This document shows, piece by piece, positions 1 to 6,000 of a DNA stretch of 7,820 bases. How positions within the stretch are numbered: position 1 is the first letter of the stretch; each line of letters opens with the position of its first letter. This DNA comes from Clostridiales bacterium (lineage in GTDB: Bacteria > Bacillota_A > Clostridia > Peptostreptococcales > Anaerovoracaceae): contig SVCR01000070.1 of assembly GCA_015058265.1 (NCBI GenBank), forward strand, positions 1 to 7,820, given 5' to 3'. The notes beneath the pieces were generated by a model. The model did not search any database and was not told where the DNA came from. It saw only the letters and a list, made by a program, of their open reading frames with translations. A program made the position numbers and the translations under genes.

Positions 1-3000
1 CCCAGCTGCGGCCGAGCAGCTGCTTTACAGCTGCGATATCGGCCGTGTTGGTCGCGACAACGGTGTTCTTTACGACCAGGCCCTTCAATGGGTCATCGAA
101 ACTATCCCTGTTGATGTAGTACTGAGGATCGTATTCTCTGGTATACGTGTCGGAAGTGTCGTTCTCAACGAGCTTGTACACCGCGCGATAAGTCACTCCG
201 CCCTTTTCTACATACTTAGGCAGATCCTTGTTGAATCCTTCGATATTCCGGTATGTATTGCTGACACCATCTGAACCGATATCCTGTTTAGGTGTACCGT
301 CAGCATTGAGGAAGTCCCCTCTCGGAATATCCTTTACATAGCCGACTTTCTGCCAGAATTTATCTGTTCCCCTCCATTTTTCCTCAGCGTCTTCAACAAA
401 GGCTACGCCGGTCAGGCCGGTCGTTGCCGTTCCGTCGAGGGCTGCTTCGTCGCTAAGCGGGAAGAGATGCTGGACAAGATGCACGGTGACATCTTCTATG
501 GCCGGGCCGCCAATCCATTGCTTTGTAACAGGGATATCGACAGACTCGTAGTTGGTGAAGTATGCCGCATTCACCTGTCTGTAGCCGGCCGCAGTCCTTT
601 CTTCAGGAGACATGCGTTCTGCTTCTGCTGCTTCTTCAACAGACAGCAGCCTCTTTTCACCGTCCTTGTCCTTTATCCAGACTTTGTGGCCCGTGATCTC
701 GTAGCGATCCTTGCAGGACGCGTCTGTGTAGTAACGAACCTCGAATTTGAGTGTTCCGTCCCATTTGTCCTCTACGTGCAGTTTGGCAAAGAGCTTTGAG
801 TCGTCATATGTCACATTGTCGACCTTGTAATTGTCGATTCCAAGGTCGTCTCCATTTGATGTAGTGGTTTTTTCTTCGTATATCTCATAAATGTAATATT
901 CTTCTCCGTCGTCGCCGAGCATGTCGCCGCTGTATGGATTCCCCGTTACTCCGAACGCCCACTCACTGTCAGAGAGCTTCTGCAGATCTTTCTGAGGATT
1001 AAGAACAGTATTGCTCACAAGAGGCTTCGTGGTATATGAGTCATCTGCTGTTCCCGGAGTATTCAAAGCTGCTCCGGATATCCCGGCTATGGTGAACTGA
1101 TATGCATCACCGGTCTGTGTGCCTAACTCCTTATGGAAAGGCTCCCACTCACGGGATACTACATTCTTTTCTATCCATACCTTTGCATTACCTTCGGATG
1201 CATAGGTGTTTCTGAACACAGGCGTGTCAGTCACCCATTTTACTTCAGTAGAGCCTTCATCGATCTGCATCCAGTAGTGTTGTGTTGTTACGACACCGCT
1301 ATTGTCGGCGGTAGCCACTACCTTCATTACAGCAGTCTTACGTTTCCATAGCAGACCATCACTTGAACCGTCATAGGTGATGCCCTTGTCATCCTTTTCA
1401 TCGACGCCCGTGCCCTGATTATCCTTGGCTTCATAGACCTTATAGTAGAATTCTTTGGAATCACCGGCCTGGCCTATATCGCTCAGCTGATACAGTATAG
1501 GCGAGAAAGAAACCTCGCGCGAAGTAGTGCCGACAGCAGTATTCTGTGAGACTGCGCGACCGTATTTCTTTCCGTCGCCAGGAATTGGAACTTTTGCTTT
1601 TTCTTGAGCTTCTGAATCATTGAACTCAATGATAGCGCCATCAGAAGTTACTGCCTTGATAGGATCGATCCAGAAGAAGAATTCATCCTTGTCGGCTACA
1701 TCTTTTGTCTTTTCGTATCTGGCATCCCATGCTCTGCCCTGCAGATCCTTGAGGACATCGACATCCGCGGAACCATCAGCTACCTTTTTATTAATATTGG
1801 TGACAGTAAGACCGTCCTCGCTGTAATGTCCTTCGAAACGATCGTCTGTTACGGCGCCGGCTGTCGTGGTCTCCAGTACGCGGTATGTGTATCTATTGCC
1901 GCTCGGATCCATCTGAGGCAGGTCTTCGAACACATGATCCTCATCATCACCCGGAAGTTCGAGCGATGTTTTGAACGCGCTTGAAACGAAGAGGTGATCA
2001 TCCACCCTCTCCCATCCGTCGATCAATGTCACTCCGTCAGAATCGAACGGTGTCCACGTCCTGATCTGTGGCGTAGACTGATCAGCTGCGATCACATACG
2101 GATCATCCTCCGTTCCCTTGCCTGTGACTTCATGCCACTCAGGCGTTTCTGCTGTGCCTTTATTCACGTATGTACTGCCGTTCGCATGTATGTATGTATC
2201 ATAAGTCGCAGATCCGACAGTTATCGTTTTGCCCGTGGCTACAGGAGCCGCGTTGCTGTTTTTGATCGTCATCTCTGTCGGAGGTTCTTTAGACGTGCGG
2301 TACAGTGTGAACCTGATATTTGCAGTCGCGCCTCCTATCCAGTATTTGACCGTATCTATGTTATTCTTAAGGACGTTGTCAACTTTTAAAGTTGCCTCAG
2401 TAGTTTCCACCCTGATTTTTGAAACGACAGGATTATTTGGCTGCGGATCAGCCGGTGTATCAAAGTCGACGGAACCGTCTGTTTTGATAACGTAATACTT
2501 ATATCCTGAATCATCTCCTTTCCTGACATACCTGGTTTCATCCTCGATATATACATCATATGTCGCACCGCCGGCCTCTATGGTTTCGGTAACATCTTCA
2601 AATGTACGATATACATCGTTCGACGCAACGGAGTCTTTGCCGTCGGTATCCACCTGGCTGCCGGATGTATCTTTATATGAAACAGAGTATGAATTGACAT
2701 AGTTGACCTTATCGCCGTCGGTCAGAGTCTCCTCGAGCCTGTATGTGACCGGAGATCCGTTCTCAAACGCCGGCAATTCTCGGAAGACAGCATTCCAGCT
2801 GTTCCCGTCATCCGAAGGTTCCACCTCATAATATTTTCCTTTAGGTTCAGTATCGGCCTCGCCGTTCAGAGTCAGATCGCTGACTTTTGACTCTTCGCCG
2901 TTGACTATCCTGTATAGAGTGATCTTAAGAGTTCCCGGACGCTTATGATCTTCGTTTCCATTATCGTTCCAGTGCTTTTTCGCTTTAATTGTAAGCTGCT

Positions 3001-6000
3001 GCGGAGTATGAGCATTGGTAACATCAACGATACGATTGACCGTGCTGACAGAATCATCGACCATCGTAAATACTGTCTGATGAGTTGAAACGGTCTGATT
3101 CGAAGTGATCCTGTATATGCCGTCACTCAGAACTTTCCCCCACTCATGGACGCGGTAATAGACGACCTTGCCGTCACGATAAGCCGGCAGATCGCTCCAT
3201 GTATATGCGTTTTCAGCTGAAGAATGGATTGCACCGCCTCCATGGGTGACCTGTTCTTCATCAACGTCCACAAGCCCAGGGACAGATGCCTTGCTGTCAT
3301 ATATCTGAGCTGTCCGCCAGCTGCTGTCATCAGAAGGATTTGTCGTGTACTGCAGTATCACCTTAGGCAGATCGTTCGCTGTATTCGGACGTTTGCCGTC
3401 CTGGTCATTTGCGTCATCCCATATCTTTCTGACAAGCACGTTAGATGTAAGAGGAGTATCCTTGACAGTAAGAGTACCGCCTCGTTTGTCCTGGTTCTGG
3501 CTCCAGTTTTTCTCAGTATTTGTTCCGTCACCGAAAATGAGATCGAAGAGACGCTCCCACCATCTTGTTTCATGGCCATCATCTTTATCTGCAAGAGTGA
3601 CTTTGTTGAGTTTCTTATCAACTACGAACTTGTACATCGTGGTATCAGGTTTGTAGCCTTCCGGCGATCCGGTCTCGACGATATAGTATGTGCCCGTCCT
3701 GTTGAAGTTGACCGTAGCCTTACCGTCGGAGCCTGTAATGACTCTGATCTCATCGACTTCACCTGAAGTTTTGATGCGGCTCAGCGCAGCTGAAGGCTGC
3801 GGATCGGCCTTCGATCCGGAGATGATACCGTCCGCGTCCACTTCATAATAATCATTGCCGCGCTTTACATAGTTATGTCCTTTTTTATCAGTCCAAATCT
3901 CTTCCTGGCCGACCTTCCTGTAATTGGTATTCTCAACCTTTGTCAGGCTGTCGGCTGAAGGCTGCGGATCGGCCTTATCGCCGATAGTATCTCCGGTCAC
4001 TAAATAATAGCCGTCTGTTTTCAGGACATATTCTTTATTCTGTGCATCCTTGAGTACTGTATAGTTATCGATCTGTTTGTATGTCGAAGACTCCGGCAAT
4101 ACTTTATTGAACGGATCAGTATATACCGTAAAGACCGCGTCTTTGAGAGGCGCGCCCGTGTAACCGTCCTTTTTGGAGATTGTCACCGGAAGAGGGTTGT
4201 TCTTATCATCGATGACAGGCGTATTGATGAAATTGCCGGTATATCCAAGCAGGTCCTCGTTTTTCTCGATCCTTGTAAGGTCAGACATCGTGTATCCGAC
4301 AAGTGTCGATCCTTCCTTCTTCTCTGTCAGATTTCCGCCTGTGACGATAAACGAATCGATGTCTTTATAGCTCTCAGTAACGGTATAGTCTATGAGCTGA
4401 CCGTCATGATAGGCCTGGAGGTTCTCGAACATGGCACCGTAATGCGATCCGTCGATTTTGTAAGTACCGTCACCGTTTTTGACAACTTTAAGATCTGTCG
4501 GTCCTTCTATCGGTCCGTGCGAGTAATCTATCTGATCTTCAGCCACAGGGTACAATCCGTCTTCATGCTCACTTTCGCCCACTACGAGTGCATAGAGGCT
4601 GCCAGAACTCTTGCTCCTGTATACAGTATGGCCATTGATTTTTTTATCGCCGGTGGCAGATTCCTTTGTCTGGTCTTCGTTACTGTCGATCGTTAGTTCC
4701 AGATCGGTGGTCGATGGATCATCCGGGACAAGGTCTACAACTGTCCGGCCGTTATCTATAGTGCCGTGGAGAGTTAATTTTATATTCCTTCTGTCATAAG
4801 CATTACCGTTCTTGGCAACTTTTGGTTCGTGTCTTTCGCTGTCATAAAGATAGGCATCGTTCCAGGATTTTGTCACATCGATGTAGATGTCTGAAACGGT
4901 ATGCTCGTTCTTTACGCTGACCGACTGATAAGGGAGCGCCTTGTCATAAGTGCGGTATTCGCCCTGCGCGTCAGCAGGATGCAGTTTTTTCGGATCCGGC
5001 TGCGGTTCAGACTCTTCTTTGACATAGCCGTCTGATCCTACATCATAATAAACGCCGTCTTTTATGACATAATCGTGAGTATCGTCTGTATATATGAGCC
5101 AGCCGTCCCAGGTCTTTGACACTTCAGATGTAAGATAGAAGGACTGACCGTCAGCATACTGAGGGCTCTTGTATCCGTTGAACGCCGGATCAGTTCCCGG
5201 AGCTTCTCCTTCGACCAGACGGTAGAGGATGACTCTGTCAGCCCTTCCTTCGGAATCATATGTATAAACAGGCAGATATTCCCAGGTGAACGGATGGACG
5301 CCTGTCGTATCTTTGTTTTTCACGAAAATACCGTCGCTGTATACGCCAGTAGACTCGCTTTTGCCGCTAGGTACATCTTCAGGCTGTACACTGTTGGTAA
5401 GAATGTTATCATATGCGTTCTTTGTGACATCAGTCCAGCTTGCGCCTCCGTCCAGAGACCGCTGGAGCTTTACCTTCGGCCACTTATCAGTGCCGTCAGC
5501 GCCTTTTCTCATGCCGTCAGCATCGTTGGCATCATCCCAGATCTTGTATGTAAGAAGGTCCGCTGTAGTAGGTTCCCATTCGACAAATATCTCTTCATCC
5601 TTCTTGGCATACACAAACTTGAACGTATAGGTTCCGTCTTCCTCGTATTTCAGGATCCCGTCATGTCCGGCAGCTGTGGTGACCGTGATCGTGTCACCCT
5701 TCTTCATCTTATTGACGTCTTTAACAGGATCTTTGTTTACCGTAAGCTTCCTGATCTTATAACCGGTATCCGGCGTCATGGTGTAAGTCACCGTTTTGCC
5801 TTCGGCTATGACATAAGTGTTTGGCTTTTCGCTGCTGCCGCCATCGAGAACACTACCGCCATCATTCAGTTTGCCGCCCCAGTTGCCCTCGCTTGTGGTC
5901 TCGATCTTTCCGTGCGGGCCGGACCCGGAGATATAACGGTACCAGATCTGCTTGCTGTTGAAAACAGGAGAATTCATTTTGTTAGCAGAGCTGCCGTGTC

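Larger units (their letters stand above)
3449..4195 (-). other. SpaA-like (prealbumin-like) domain (residues 1064-1312) with two insertions
   Basis: It opens with PVTISKKDGYTGAPLKDAVF, the classical SpaA/pilin-backbone start, and continues with GKATVNF, GTYYIVETGSPEGYKPDT and YKFVVD. The probable isopeptide set is K1071, E1237 and D1309 (in LTVKDTP), with Asp replacing the Asn used in the Cna-B domains. Two modular Tyr-rich inserts, each ending in KADPQPSA, split the region between Lys and Glu. A Trp-rich insertion (RWWERLFDLIF) follows the Glu strand. Confidence 0.78.

Noticed and set aside
3224..3766. A 180-codon plus-strand open frame
   Set aside because: It is antisense to the SpaA-like and Cna-B 3 coding region and shows no recognisable motif or initiation signal.
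4639..4645. Seven-base homopolymer as a phase-variation tract
   Set aside because: Seven T residues encoding part of a Lys-Lys-Ile run is within ordinary coding variation and too short to suggest slippage control.
4991..5101. Choline-binding or glucan-binding type wall repeat
   Set aside because: The YY...DG pattern is reminiscent, but the characteristic GWxxxxGxWYY core and regular 20-residue spacing are absent.
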